Of a stretch of DNA of 64,000 bases, positions 10,801 to 21,208 are shown one piece after another. Under the pieces are notes generated by a model. The model had not been told where the DNA came from, did no database searches, and saw nothing but the letters and a program-made list of their open reading frames with translations. A program made the position numbers and the translations under genes. The DNA is from an uncultured Flavobacteriaceae bacterium (GTDB lineage Bacteria > Bacteroidota > Bacteroidia > Flavobacteriales > Flavobacteriaceae), in the NCBI GenBank assembly GCA_938020445.1, contig CALIIC010000028.1, positions 55,936-119,935 on the forward strand, given 5' to 3'. Every line of letters starts with the position of its first letter. The stretch's first letter is position 1.

Positions 10801-13800
10801 TAAATTCTGCACCCGGACTTGAATAGCATTGAATTTTCCCAATAGATACCGGAACTACCGAAACATCTTCTTTCCCATCAAAAACCACCAACGTCTGGAA
10901 ACAAGAGTCTAACAAAGCCGGATGTATAAAGTATTCTTGATCTGAATCCTTAATCGCTTCACAACCTTTGATCGTTGCGATGAGTTCACGTTCATTATAG
11001 ACAATACCATCAATTCCTCTGAAGTAAGGACCGTATTGTAGTTTCGCATTGTCTAATTTTTCATAGATAGCATCTTTGCTCATGGTATCTCCCATTCGCT
11101 CACCAAGGGCTTTAAGATCCATAAACGAAGCGTCGTTAGTGAAGCTACCGGCAATGCATTTACCGGTGGCCCTTTGTGCCCAGGAAGTATCTTCTGCCTC
11201 TACCTTACTCTGAATATCAAAATTGTTCGAGCTGGCATTCAAAGAAATATATAGGTTTTGGACTTCGGTCTCATTGAGTGCCAGCATTTGGTGAAACTTA
11301 ATGTTTTCCAACCCAAAACCGTTTTGCTCACTCAGTTCGTTCTGCTGTAATGCAATTGCTGCAGCGATATAGCCAGCGCCGGGAAATACGATTGTATCCT
11401 GTACAACGTGATCCTTTAGAAATGGGAACAGATGGTTGTTAAGCTCAACCTTGTAAGTTGTTTGAGGAGAATCTATCTGATAATTCAGAAATGTATTGCC
11501 TTCTCTTCCAAACTTGCCTTCAAGTGATCTTTTGGATTCTAACCAGTAATGTTTCTTTTGCCAATCGTAGGCAGGTAAAGTCAGCTGTTGTAGTTTGTCG
11601 ACCCATCGGTCCCATTTTAAATCATATCCTAAGGTAAATAGCGCAGATAGGTTTTCGTAGAAATTCACTTCCTCGGGTTCTTTTCTATTCAACGTTTGTA
11701 GAAAGTTAAATTCTTTACTGTACTGCGAGCATTCGATCATCGAATTCTTGAGTACTGGGTGCGGCCCTATTTCTACAAAGAGCGTATATCCATCTTGTAC
11801 CATGGCTTCGAATGTCTTTGCAAATCGCACCGGCTCTCGAACGTTTCTCCACCAGTAGTTATTGTCAATTTCTTCCCCTGCAATTCGCCCTCCTAGGACG
11901 GTCGAGTATAAGTCTGTGGTAGTTTTTTGTCCTTCGAGCGTTTTCAATGAATCGAGCAGTTCATCTTTGATCAAATTCATGATCGGACTATGATAGGGAA
12001 CCGCTACATCCAATAAGCGACAGAAGACGTTCATTGCTTCGAATTTTTCGGCCAACTCTTCTAAACTGGCTTTTTCTCCAGCTAGGGTAACGGCTTTTTC
12101 ACTATTGATAGCTGCAATAGAGACATCGTCATAAGCGGCAAGTGTCTCTTTCAATTCTTCTTCGCTGAGGCCAACAGCAAGCATACCACCTTTCCCGGCC
12201 GTTGTATGTTGTAGTCGACTTCTATGATAACTAACCGTTAACGCATCTTCTAGGGATAGCGCCCCAGAAATGTATAAGGATGTTACTTCACCCACGCTAT
12301 GCCCTACGACGGCATCTGGTTCTATTCCGTAATGTTCCAGCAATCTGGTCAACCCTACTTGTACCACAAAGTTTGCCGTTTGCGCAATGTTCGTTTCCTT
12401 GACGCGTGACGTTTCTTCCGGTTTTTTCAATTCTTCCAAAATTGACCAACCCGCAATCTTTTTAAAGTAACGATCGCACTCTTTGATCGCATCCAAGAAA
12501 ATGGGTTCTTTTTTCATGAGTTCACTGCCCATTTTCCACCATTGAGGCCCCATTCCAGTATATACGTATGCGATTTTGGGTTTTTCGGTCAAGGCGGTCC
12601 CATAAGAAACTCCTTTCACCAATAATTCTTCTTCGAATGCCTCTAGTTTATCAATCAGGTCATCAGGAGAGTTCGCAAAAATGGCCAAGCGATCGGAATG
12701 GAACGATCGTCTGTGGAGCACGTTGCTCAATACCTCTGTGAAGTTCTCTTTGTTCTCTTGAATATACTTGCGATAGCTTGCCGCCCTCTTTTTGAGCGAG
12801 CCTTTGCTTTTTGCCGTAATTGGGAAAACGATATTGTCCTCTTTCTTTATGACCGGAGTTTCTTTTTTGGCCTCCTGTCCATATTGTTTAAGTAATACAT
12901 GTGCATTGGTACCCCCATAACCAAAAGAGTTTACAGATGCATATGAATCTTTTGTAGTAGGAAGAGTAGCCAAGGAAGTAGGCACTTTCAAGATGCTGTC
13001 TTCATAATTTAGGGCAGGGTTCGGATTGTTAAAGTGTAAATTCGCAGGCACCTTGTTATTATGCAAGCATAGTGCGGCTTTTATGAGTCCGGCTACCCCT
13101 GCTCCCGCCTCTAAATGGCCAATGTTCGATTTTACGGAACCAATGAGTAACTTATCGTCTGCATCGCGATTTTCCGACATTACCTCATTGATGGCATTGA
13201 ACTCTATAGGATCTCCCACCTTGGTTCCTGTACCATGTGCTTCTACGTAATCTATGTCTTTGCTAGTGACTCCATTCTCTGCATATATTTTTTTAATAAG
13301 TGCCACTTGAGAATCCTTATTTGGCACGGTGATACCATTGGTTTGCCCATCTTGATTTACACCTGTACCATTGATAAGAGCATAAATTCTATCACCGTCT
13401 TCAACTGCCTTGTCATATGGTTTTAAAACGACTACGCCGCCGCCTTCTCCGCGAACATATCCACCGGCATCACTATCAAAAGTCTTACACCGTCCGTGCT
13501 TGGAAAGGAACTGTCCCTTGCTCATTACCACAAATGGTTGTGGAGACATCATTACGTTTACCCCTCCTACAAGAGCCATTTCAGATTCACCGTTCCAAAT
13601 ACTTTGGCAGGCGTAATGCGTAGCGACCAATGAGGAAGAACAGGCGGTATCGATCGTTAGGGATGGACCTTTTAGGTCAAAGAAATATGACAATCTATTG
13701 GCCAACATGGTAAGTGTGATTCCCAAAGATGTATGCGAGTTGATCAGATGAAGATTTTCGGTACACCCCCAAGTCAAGTAATTGTCAATGGTAAAGCCGC

Positions 13801-14179
13801 CGACAAAAACACCCGTTTTTGTACCCTTCAAAGTATCCATTTTCATTCCTGTATCTTCCAAGGCTTCGTAGGCCACCTCTAGTAGAATTCTGGTTTGAGG
13901 ATCTAGGGTTTCGGCTTCGACCGGAGAAATTCCGAAAAACAAAGGATCAAATTCCTTTAGGTTATTCTTTAAAAAGCCTCCTTGTTGCACCCTATTTTTA
14001 CCGGGCCTTCCATCGTCGCTATCATAAAACCTTCTTTGATCCCATCGATCACCGGGCACATCAATGATGGCATCTTTTTTATTGACCAATAATTCCCAAA
14101 ACTTTTCTGGAGAAGAGGCTTCTCCTGGATATCTACATCCTATTCCTACTATTGCAATTGGCTGATTCTTTACTTCCAT
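7808..14179 (-). CDS. Type I reducing polyketide synthase, KS-AT-DH-ER-KR-ACP
   Basis: 2123 aa; KS DTACSSSLVA, EAHGTGT, NIGHL; AT VVGHSVGEV; DH HVVQDTIVFPGAGY; ER AYDGIGLAAVNYAK; KR YLITGGTKGLG and YVVAN; ACP LGVDSILSVQL. Confidence 0.95.
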   Translation of the reverse strand: MEVKNQPIAIVGIGCRYPGEASSPEKFWELLVNKKDAIIDVPGDRWDQRRFYDSDDGRPGKNRVQQGGFLKNNLKEFDPLFFGISPVEAETLDPQTRILLEVAYEALEDTGMKMDTLKGTKTGVFVGGFTIDNYLTWGCTENLHLINSHTSLGITLTMLANRLSYFFDLKGPSLTIDTACSSSLVATHYACQSIWNGESEMALVGGVNVMMSPQPFVVMSKGQFLSKHGRCKTFDSDAGGYVRGEGGGVVVLKPYDKAVEDGDRIYALINGTGVNQDGQTNGITVPNKDSQVALIKKIYAENGVTSKDIDYVEAHGTGTKVGDPIEFNAINEVMSENRDADDKLLIGSVKSNIGHLEAGAGVAGLIKAALCLHNNKVPANLHFNNPNPALNYEDSILKVPTSLATLPTTKDSYASVNSFGYGGTNAHVLLKQYGQEAKKETPVIKKEDNIVFPITAKSKGSLKKRAASYRKYIQENKENFTEVLSNVLHRRSFHSDRLAIFANSPDDLIDKLEAFEEELLVKGVSYGTALTEKPKIAYVYTGMGPQWWKMGSELMKKEPIFLDAIKECDRYFKKIAGWSILEELKKPEETSRVKETNIAQTANFVVQVGLTRLLEHYGIEPDAVVGHSVGEVTSLYISGALSLEDALTVSYHRSRLQHTTAGKGGMLAVGLSEEELKETLAAYDDVSIAAINSEKAVTLAGEKASLEELAEKFEAMNVFCRLLDVAVPYHSPIMNLIKDELLDSLKTLEGQKTTTDLYSTVLGGRIAGEEIDNNYWWRNVREPVRFAKTFEAMVQDGYTLFVEIGPHPVLKNSMIECSQYSKEFNFLQTLNRKEPEEVNFYENLSALFTLGYDLKWDRWVDKLQQLTLPAYDWQKKHYWLESKRSLEGKFGREGNTFLNYQIDSPQTTYKVELNNHLFPFLKDHVVQDTIVFPGAGYIAAAIALQQNELSEQNGFGLENIKFHQMLALNETEVQNLYISLNASSNNFDIQSKVEAEDTSWAQRATGKCIAGSFTNDASFMDLKALGERMGDTMSKDAIYEKLDNAKLQYGPYFRGIDGIVYNERELIATIKGCEAIKDSDQEYFIHPALLDSCFQTLVVFDGKEDVSVVPVSIGKIQCYSSPGAEFSCYTRLKSTSFNSITADITICDSDGKVAMKIEGIKCQEITSNSVISEEFPDNCLYHASWAEETVPMSVDIKDNRDTTYIVVTDNYEASLPLTQQLQGDTIVLQPGTDLRELGESHFEVNLDDVTTIARLVKAEERSKIELIYFSNTAKEEQDAITAEDCLEHINPLFNLIRYFSDASQRKLTLNLITQGGHVVNEEDKIQELETGIILGLGRLMSNEFPNWKIRLIDFEGNRSTCATVEEWRLALSKIDTSTRSFEELAIREGKLYKKVMRKRPKDEEEKLVKTVDFKESPLELIAPEFAELENLHFAETERLEPEEGEIEILIQNAGVYQKDYLKVTRKISTEAFEGTYSEDKIGIDCAGIVTKVGENVTKFAVGDSVIALSKGAFRSYTTVSENLAALCPTGLDNNESHLITPYLTALYCLRDKANLRKGEKVLIHNAYDGIGLAAVNYAKLVGAEIFATASTEEQKAYLKTLGVSYVFNSEGLDFSNEISDITEEKGVDVILGAVTNETLNQSLSVLAPYGVYLEIGKRNAIADKPMSMKIFSKNLSFISIDIDQLSKERPQVISNLLADVRTYLEDARLAPLPTQAFSPTNIGEAFERIEQGTYIGNAVIDFKDQSIEIEHRNKALFKADRTYLITGGTKGLGLEIGGWMIDKGAQNLVLLSRSGDKNPEVRSKIDALRKKGANILVFGVDVADLEGMSKVYAEMEKLLPPLAGVFHCAMVLDDGFLLDMNDDRFKKVLKPKVDGAMNLHNLSSKYALDCFVMFSSLSSLIGHMGQANYVVANTILDSFAFVRKSQGLPATTINLGILGQSGVIARDENLKKMVMESGIRSFTNEEVLIALEAIVRKRPTQIGFFDVDWKVLEKSFKTSKTSLFEELIQENVGVGSQLTEEQIANLNALKTLDPTPQQELLIALLTDELSQILKMPKDRIPADKGINFLGVDSILSVQLIRGINNKLAVELSPMEFTSGPNLRQLSKIIIEKIVNTSMNEAVL

Positions 14180-14357
14180 GGTACTTATTTTTAATATCTG
14201 GTTCTAGTCTTATTTTTTTATTATTTTGTATTTAGGAAAGCTGGTTTCACAATAATTGAAACAAGGGTTCCCCCCTTCTTACGCAAAACGCATTAGACAT
14301 GTGATGGGTTTTACGCGAAGGCACTGAGGTAATGCTATATGATTTTGAGTAGGTATC

Positions 14358-15299
14358 TTATACCTCGCTGAACTCGGTTAGCGGCACCACGGCCGGGTTA
14401 AACTCCATTTCCAAATCCCGTTTCGCCGCATCATTTTTATAGATGACCCTGGCTGTTCCGGAAGGTTGCTCGTTGTTTAACATTGTAGAAATATCGGAGA
14501 CTTTCCAGCTTTCACTGGTTAGCAGGTAGTTTTTGCCGTGTAAGCCCTCCTTTATGGAGGCTTGAAAAATACCCTTGGCAACATCCTTCACATCGACCAA
14601 GGCAAATTCAACATCATTGTCGAACAACATTTGCATATATGGATCTGGGGCGATGTTATTTTTAAATAAAATCTGAAATATGAAAGAGGTAGAGCTCTCT
14701 TGCTGGTAAATCGATTTTCCGATAACGAACGAAGGGGAAACACTGGTAATCTCGAAATTCCGTTCAGGATGTTCGTTTATAAATTTTTCAACCGTTTGAT
14801 TGGCGATAAATTTGGCCTTTGCGTATGGGTGACTTTCTTCATTCATAAAAGGCGGGTTGCTTTCATCAAAAGGGTCATCAGGAGTATTCTCCCCAGGGGG
14901 CATAGGAAAATTGGTATTCAGCGCAGCGGTCGATGCTACGAAAACAACTTTTTTTATCGTTGGGGTTCCGTTGATGATATTGAGCAAATTTTCGGTTCCT
15001 TTAATAGTTGGTTCAAACAGTTCATTTTCAGCATCCTCCACATCCAATTTAAAAGGCGTGCCACAATGTACTATGCTATCACAACCCAAAACAAAACTTC
15101 TTAGTTCTTGCTCGTTCTGTACCTTCAGTGCAACTATTTCCAAGTTTTCTGCATTGGGCAGCTCCTTTAAATGACTGTAATCCTCTGGTTTGGAGATATC
15201 GACCGTTGATGCTTTCACATGGTACCCCTCCTCTAAAAACTTTTTTGTCGTGTGGCTTCCTATAAAGCCTGAACCACCTATAATTCCAACTGTTTTCAT
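14358..15299 (-). CDS. NAD(P)-dependent epimerase/dehydratase-type SDR (dihydroflavonol-reductase-like)
   Basis: 313 aa; N-terminal GIIGGSGFIGSHTTKKFLEEG; YAKAK motif. Confidence 0.85.
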   Translation of the reverse strand: MKTVGIIGGSGFIGSHTTKKFLEEGYHVKASTVDISKPEDYSHLKELPNAENLEIVALKVQNEQELRSFVLGCDSIVHCGTPFKLDVEDAENELFEPTIKGTENLLNIINGTPTIKKVVFVASTAALNTNFPMPPGENTPDDPFDESNPPFMNEESHPYAKAKFIANQTVEKFINEHPERNFEITSVSPSFVIGKSIYQQESSTSFIFQILFKNNIAPDPYMQMLFDNDVEFALVDVKDVAKGIFQASIKEGLHGKNYLLTSESWKVSDISTMLNNEQPSGTARVIYKNDAAKRDLEMEFNPAVVPLTEFSEV

Positions 15300-15439
15300 T
15301 TTTATTTTTTTAGTTATTTATCTGCTATCAGCAGCGGTTTAAACCTTCCAATCCACTGCTCTGAAGCGCAGTTGCATTTTCAGGAAACAATTTCTTATTT
15401 TGGAAACTAGCATAGCCTAACATGCATCGCAATAGTCCC

Positions 15440-17830
15440 CTACTCCCTTGTAAGTGAATCGATCGGGTTTTCTTGGGACGCAGTCCAAATTTTGCCGCTT
15501 ATCGTTGAAAAGACCACTAACAAAGTGACTACTATAACAAGTAATACATCTGTTAGTCTGATCCCTGCGCTATAGGCAAAGACATCTAAAAACTGGCTAT
15601 TTAGCAGGTAGGTAACTGTTAGACTAATAGCCATCGTGATTCCGCATAACATTAAATATTCTTTGCTTAGTAATTGGAACAAGCTTTTTACGCTCGAACC
15701 CAAGACTTTGCGTACGGCAATCATTTTTCGCTGTGCGCTGAGCGCAAAAGATACCAAGCCATACAAGCCGATAACTACCAATGCGACCGCAATAATGGAA
15801 AATACGGAGAACAAGCGCATGACATTTTCAAGGACGCTCATAAACCCATTGTCAAAGCCTACATCTAGAAATTTAAACTCGACCGGTGTTTCCCTAAAGT
15901 TATCATTGAAAAGCTGGTTGATCATCTGTTGGGTGCCTGCCCTGTCGTTCGGAAGTACTTTAATGCCAACAATACTACTAGCGCGGCGCTCATTATTCAG
16001 ACGTAGCATCATAGGGGGGATCTTAACAAACAACGAATATTGATTAAAATCTTTTACAACGCCGATAACCTTTAATTGGCCATGATTCAAAGTTTTTCCG
16101 ATAGGATCCTTCCATCCAAGCAAAGCGGCGGCAGTTTCATTAATAACACAGGCACTTTGTCCATCGGTCGTGAATTCTTTTGAGAACCATCTTCCTTTTA
16201 AAACATCCATTTCATATGTGTTGGGAAAATCATAGTCTACCGCATAGGACGTAAGGTTCACATTAGTATCACCTTCGCCACCTTCCCATGACACGCTAAT
16301 TTCTTCTCCTGGGTTCGAAAAAGGCGCCCCTTCGGATATCGAATAGTCAACTACATTTGGAGATTGCAGCAATCTCGTTTTCAACACTTCCAAGCGATCT
16401 TCATCTATTGAAGTAGGGGTCTCTACCATGGCCAGCAGTACATTTTCCTTTCCGAAGCCCACATCCTTATCTTTCAAAAAATTTATTTGATTGATGATCA
16501 AAATCGAATTAAAAATTAGGGGAATGGCCAACAACAGTTGAACGACCACCAATGCCTTTCTCATAAACCTTTTTCGTTTAAAAGAAGCATCTCCTTGAAG
16601 GAAAGAGCTTATTTTCAAGGATGAGAGATACACTACGGGATACAAACCCGCCAAAAAACCGACAACTAGTATCATGAAAAGCATCTTTGAAAGGAACCAC
16701 CAATTTTGGCCAAAAGACATAGACAGGTCGCGGTCTACAACATTATTGAATACCGGAAGGAATACAAATACCAACAGCATTGAGGAAACAACGATGCAGC
16801 AAATCATGATAAGCGATTCTAGTATAAACTGGTAACGTAACTGATTTTTTGTAATTCCCAGTACTTTTTTCATTCCTATCTCCAATTCCCGACTCATGAG
16901 TTGGGATGTATTCATGCTTATGTAGTTCAAGGCGGTAATAAAAGCCGTAAAAAAAGCAATTGCCATAAAGAGGTAAATGACCACAATGTTATTTCGCAAG
17001 CCTGCCATCACATCGCTCCGAACATCTGTTGTTTTTAGGTATATATCGGTGATGGGGCGAAGGCTCAGCCATTCCTGAATTCCTTCCTTATTTTCGGTAT
17101 GGCTTGCCAAAAGTGTCTTTACTTTTTCTGACAGCTTGCCAATCTTCGTGTTTTCGTTTACAAGAATATAGGTGCATGAGTTGCTATTATCCCAACCCTT
17201 ATCCGGACGCCCTCCATACAGCCCCTCATACGAATTGTAAGAGATAAGGTAATCTACGTTCATGTGGGAATCTTTTGGGTAATCGGGAAAAATCCCAGTT
17301 ACGGTCAAATCTGCCTTCTTATCGATCCGCAAAGTTTCTCCGATTACATTATCGGTCCCGAACAACTTATGCGCCAGGGATTCTGACAGTGCGATACTCA
17401 TTGGTTGCCCTAGTGCGTTTTTTTGATCGCCCTTGCTCAAATTAAAACGAAACATGTCTAGAAAAGCATTGTCCGCTATCAACCCCTCTTCCAAAGGAAA
17501 AAGTTCATCGCCGATCGAAAAATAGTTCCGGGCGGTTCGTACGCTTGCCGCTTCGGTGACTTCCGGCAATGAAGATTTCACCGCTGCGGCCAACTCATAA
17601 GGTGTGGCGTCAAAAATGCGACTCTGTTTGTTGTCATCAACAGTTCTTTCGATTCTATAGAGCCTATCGCTGTTTTCATTAAACGAATCGTAGTTGTTCT
17701 CGTAAGTCACATAAAGCGCCATTAGAATTACCGCCGCCAGCCCCACAGAAGAACCTAAGAGATTGATAAAAAAAGACTTTTTATCTTTTTTCAATTTCCT
17801 GATCGCAAGTAAAAAATTGAGTTTTAACAT
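15440..17830 (-). CDS. FtsX/MacB-family ABC transporter permease
   Basis: 796 aa; two FtsX-like four-helix units with MacB periplasmic regions; ELEIGMKKVLGITKNQL and QRKMIAVRKVLGSSVKSL. Confidence 0.9.
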   Translation of the reverse strand: MLKLNFLLAIRKLKKDKKSFFINLLGSSVGLAAVILMALYVTYENNYDSFNENSDRLYRIERTVDDNKQSRIFDATPYELAAAVKSSLPEVTEAASVRTARNYFSIGDELFPLEEGLIADNAFLDMFRFNLSKGDQKNALGQPMSIALSESLAHKLFGTDNVIGETLRIDKKADLTVTGIFPDYPKDSHMNVDYLISYNSYEGLYGGRPDKGWDNSNSCTYILVNENTKIGKLSEKVKTLLASHTENKEGIQEWLSLRPITDIYLKTTDVRSDVMAGLRNNIVVIYLFMAIAFFTAFITALNYISMNTSQLMSRELEIGMKKVLGITKNQLRYQFILESLIMICCIVVSSMLLVFVFLPVFNNVVDRDLSMSFGQNWWFLSKMLFMILVVGFLAGLYPVVYLSSLKISSFLQGDASFKRKRFMRKALVVVQLLLAIPLIFNSILIINQINFLKDKDVGFGKENVLLAMVETPTSIDEDRLEVLKTRLLQSPNVVDYSISEGAPFSNPGEEISVSWEGGEGDTNVNLTSYAVDYDFPNTYEMDVLKGRWFSKEFTTDGQSACVINETAAALLGWKDPIGKTLNHGQLKVIGVVKDFNQYSLFVKIPPMMLRLNNERRASSIVGIKVLPNDRAGTQQMINQLFNDNFRETPVEFKFLDVGFDNGFMSVLENVMRLFSVFSIIAVALVVIGLYGLVSFALSAQRKMIAVRKVLGSSVKSLFQLLSKEYLMLCGITMAISLTVTYLLNSQFLDVFAYSAGIRLTDVLLVIVVTLLVVFSTISGKIWTASQENPIDSLTRE

Positions 17831-17971
17831 TTTAATAGATTTTTAGTAAATGATATTTCATGTATGCGGACTAGCACTTCAAGGTACCCGACATTCCCTC
17901 ATTTGGCGCCGTTGCCCGATTTAGGGATAATAGGTCGAGGATCTTTTTTAGTGCTATGGCCGATGCTCAGT

Positions 17972-19924
17972 TCACATGGCAATAGGATGATTTATTTCTA
18001 AGTCCCTTTTTTCCAAAAGACCGATCTCACCCATGTCCATTTTGTAGATTTTATCCGCCAAATCGAAGTACTTGTCGTCATGGGAAATAATAATCAAAAT
18101 TTTCCCTTCTTCCTTGATTTTCATCAACAGGTGGTTGTAGAAGAAGCTCCTGAATTCTGGATCTAAATCAGCTGCCACTTCATCGAAAAAGTATACGGGT
18201 CTGTCTTCCAAGTACGATTTTATAATTGCCAACCGTTTGCGTTGCCCTTGAGATAGATCAATTGTACTGAAAGCCCCATCTTCTATTTTCACCTTCTCTG
18301 ACAATCCTAGAATTTCCAACCATTCATAGACTTGTTCAAGGCGGTAATTTTTCAGATCGTATATTTTCTTGAACAGGTAAAAGTCGCTGTATATAATAGA
18401 GAAGTATTCTCCCAATTCTTTTGAATCCACTCCTTTTCCATTCACATAAATTTGACCGGCGGTCGGTTGATAAAGGCCTACTAGCATCTTAAGAAAAGTG
18501 GTTTTACCACTTCCGTTACCGCCAACTATAAAAATCAGTTCACCCGAGTCGGCTCTGAAATTAATAGGGCCTATGCCATAGGTAATATCACCATCGTTGC
18601 TATTGTAGTCGAAACGACAATTTTCGACTACGATACTCTCGACCGCCTCCATGGTTGTTTCTTGTGCAATGCTCAGTACTTCGGTAGTTTCTTCAGACTC
18701 ATCAGCTTCCCCAAGGAAATCTTTGATCCTTCTTCTAGAAACCTGCATACTCGCTATCTGGGGTATACCCGTGATAAGGGCATTGAAAGGACCCCATAAA
18801 AATAACACCGCAATCACATAGCTGGTAATAACACTTTTCTCAAAATTGAAAATTAATGGAAATAGTAAACAAGAGACCCCGACCGCAATTGTAAAAGAAA
18901 GCTCAGAAAAAATTGTCGCGTTTATTCCCACATTGATGTTCTCTTGAAGCGCCTTGTACGACTGCTCGCTCGACTTCATGGTATCTTCTTCGTATTTCTC
19001 TCTTTTGATACCATGTAATACCAACTCTTTGAAACCGTAGATAAGTCCTGAAATCATCGAAGTATAGTCTTGTCTTCGTTCCCTTGCCAAATGCCCTGTA
19101 CGCTTTAGTCTACCTACCATAGAACCAAGGATACCCAAGATTATAGCAGTAACCGCCAGTAACATTAGAGAACTCGTAAGGTTGATGGTGTACATGTAAA
19201 CAGTAACCAAAAAGGCAGTAATGGCGTTGGTATAAAGTTGTATTACATTTTGGGAAAAAACGAAAATAGCCTGCACGTCGTCGTTTAGCAATGTATAGAT
19301 TTTACCATCTTCTACTTTCTCATATTCCCTGAAGGAAAACTTGAGTGTTTTTCGAACGATTTGCATATTTAGTTTATGCGATATTAAAACCCCCAAATTG
19401 GCTGTTTCCCTTTTGCTTTGTCTTATGGTGACAATATAAATAAAGGTGGTAGCCGCGAAAAAGAGTAAGAGGTATCTCGCATCTTCAATACTGCCCGATA
19501 TAAAGGTGTTTATGATCATTACGTTGATTGCATTTGCCACACCTGGTATGGGGGTGATCATAAGCAAGAACGGCGCAATATTATAATAGACATTTTCATG
19601 GGGAACAAAAATTGTAGCTCTCGCCAAGGCATAGGCGCCTGTAATAACCGCCGCCAATAAGACCATTGCATTCTGTTGTTCTAAATACTGACTCGCATTC
19701 GTCCAAAATTCACTATCTAAAAAAGCAATAGGAAGATAATAAAGACAGGCAAGTACCGGTGCAAGTGCCAAAAATCCTAGAAAAAAGCTTATCGTCTTTT
19801 TCTTTGTTACTTCTAGCGTTCTCTTTTTTCGAACTGTTTGTACGGCCACTATTCCGAGATATATCGCGGTAATTAAAGCCACTATAGCGCTTGCTATATA
19901 ACTGATGTTCACTACATTTTCCAT
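17972..19924 (-). CDS. Cyclic-peptide-export-type ABC transporter (TMD-NBD fusion, SyrD/PvdE-like)
   Basis: 650 aa; Walker A GGNGSGKTTFLK, signature LSQGQRKRLAI, Walker B PVYFFDEVAADLD. Confidence 0.9.
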   Translation of the reverse strand: MENVVNISYIASAIVALITAIYLGIVAVQTVRKKRTLEVTKKKTISFFLGFLALAPVLACLYYLPIAFLDSEFWTNASQYLEQQNAMVLLAAVITGAYALARATIFVPHENVYYNIAPFLLMITPIPGVANAINVMIINTFISGSIEDARYLLLFFAATTFIYIVTIRQSKRETANLGVLISHKLNMQIVRKTLKFSFREYEKVEDGKIYTLLNDDVQAIFVFSQNVIQLYTNAITAFLVTVYMYTINLTSSLMLLAVTAIILGILGSMVGRLKRTGHLARERRQDYTSMISGLIYGFKELVLHGIKREKYEEDTMKSSEQSYKALQENINVGINATIFSELSFTIAVGVSCLLFPLIFNFEKSVITSYVIAVLFLWGPFNALITGIPQIASMQVSRRRIKDFLGEADESEETTEVLSIAQETTMEAVESIVVENCRFDYNSNDGDITYGIGPINFRADSGELIFIVGGNGSGKTTFLKMLVGLYQPTAGQIYVNGKGVDSKELGEYFSIIYSDFYLFKKIYDLKNYRLEQVYEWLEILGLSEKVKIEDGAFSTIDLSQGQRKRLAIIKSYLEDRPVYFFDEVAADLDPEFRSFFYNHLLMKIKEEGKILIIISHDDKYFDLADKIYKMDMGEIGLLEKRDLEINHPIAM

Positions 19925-20009
19925 GTTATTTAGTTTTACTTGATTTTACTTATTTATTACTTTTATATGCTTGATAGCCACCTGTCTCTTTTAGATGCGG
20001 CCGAACTGT

Positions 20010-21011
20010 TCAGGAAGGTATTTGGGTCATTTTTTGAGGTTTTCCCATTGCGGTAAGAATTGTTCGATCGCCTTCAAATGGTTTTCTCCCGTGGGAATAC
20101 ATCATATTGTCGAGTAACAGAAAATCATCTTTCTGCCATTTAAACACGATGCAGTTCTCTAGATAGAAATTTTTAAATTCTTCCAAAACATCATCCTCGA
20201 TTGGGGAGCCATCCCCATAACAGGTTAAAAATGGTAGGTCTTCCTCTGGGAAAAATTCTAAAATGGCGGGGTCATATAAGTTTTTATGTCCAAAATACAT
20301 GTGGTTGAACCACATATCTTCTTTGGTAATAGGGTGTCTTTGAAAAGCGGGGAGATTCCACGCGACCCTCAAGTGATCTTCATCTACCCAGCTAAAATCA
20401 TATCCTAGTTCTCTGATTTTTTTGGATACTTCGTCCCTGTCATCAGTTTGGTATATCGTACGCCAATCCAATCCGATCCCAGGCACCGTATTTCGAACGT
20501 AGCGAACGCCTTTTTCGCGAAACTTATCAACTGTGCTTTGGCGAAGACTTTCTAGTAGTTTACGCTCATCTGCAATGGGGGTTTCCCCACCAATAGTAGG
20601 TGCTACCAAGCAGTAGAATGAAATAATTCTGTTATACGCATTCGAATACGAATTTTCAGTATGCATATGAATGGTTTGATCGCTTGGATGGCTAGTAGAG
20701 GTATAGACATTATTGTAGACCTGATCTCTGGGAGATGTTCTGTTTTTATACTCCATGGCATCCCCACAAATAATGGAAAACAAAGCATTGAACTTTTCCG
20801 GTCCGTTTATTTCGAAACCCCTAAGCAACAAAGCACCTTGTTGCACTAGTAGATTATTTAGGGCTTCCCTATTTTCTTTCGCCCATTGCACTACATCTAA
20901 GCTCTTTGTGGGTTGGATCGTATAGGGGTTGTTTGCTGAACCAGCCGTTGTGCTAATTACTTTCCCTAATTGATACTCTTGAGCTGATTCTGATTTGATT
21001 ACAGTCTCCAT
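20010..21011 (-). CDS. TauD/TfdA-family Fe(II)/2OG dioxygenase, SyrP/clavaminate-synthase-like
   Basis: 333 aa; HTE facial-triad motif (TIHMHTENSY), distal YSHGRKPFEGDR. Confidence 0.88.
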   Translation of the reverse strand: METVIKSESAQEYQLGKVISTTAGSANNPYTIQPTKSLDVVQWAKENREALNNLLVQQGALLLRGFEINGPEKFNALFSIICGDAMEYKNRTSPRDQVYNNVYTSTSHPSDQTIHMHTENSYSNAYNRIISFYCLVAPTIGGETPIADERKLLESLRQSTVDKFREKGVRYVRNTVPGIGLDWRTIYQTDDRDEVSKKIRELGYDFSWVDEDHLRVAWNLPAFQRHPITKEDMWFNHMYFGHKNLYDPAILEFFPEEDLPFLTCYGDGSPIEDDVLEEFKNFYLENCIVFKWQKDDFLLLDNMMYSHGRKPFEGDRTILTAMGKPQKMTQIPS

Positions 21012-21050
21012 TATAGCTGAATTTTGATGAATTTAGTTTTGTTTTTAAGG

Positions 21051-21136
21051 AGTGTTTGCACGTACCGATCAAGCTATGCGCTTTTCAGCACTAGTTCTTG
21101 ACCGGGATTGTGCTACACGAAAATTGTTTCAAGGGT
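21051..21136 (-). ncRNA. Candidate structured RNA element, copy 1 of tandem pair
   Basis: 86-bp direct repeat partner of 21209-21294. Minus-strand fold: GUGU-A-GCAC...CCGGUCAAG-AA-CUA-GUGCU-GAAA-AGCGC-A-UAG-CUUGAUCGG...GUGC-AA-ACAC. Confidence 0.6.
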
Positions 21137-21208
21137 CCCTGTCGCCGGTATAAATTTTGCTTTGGTCCCCAAGGGCGTTGTAAGTGAATTTTGATTTTTT
21201 TTCTACTA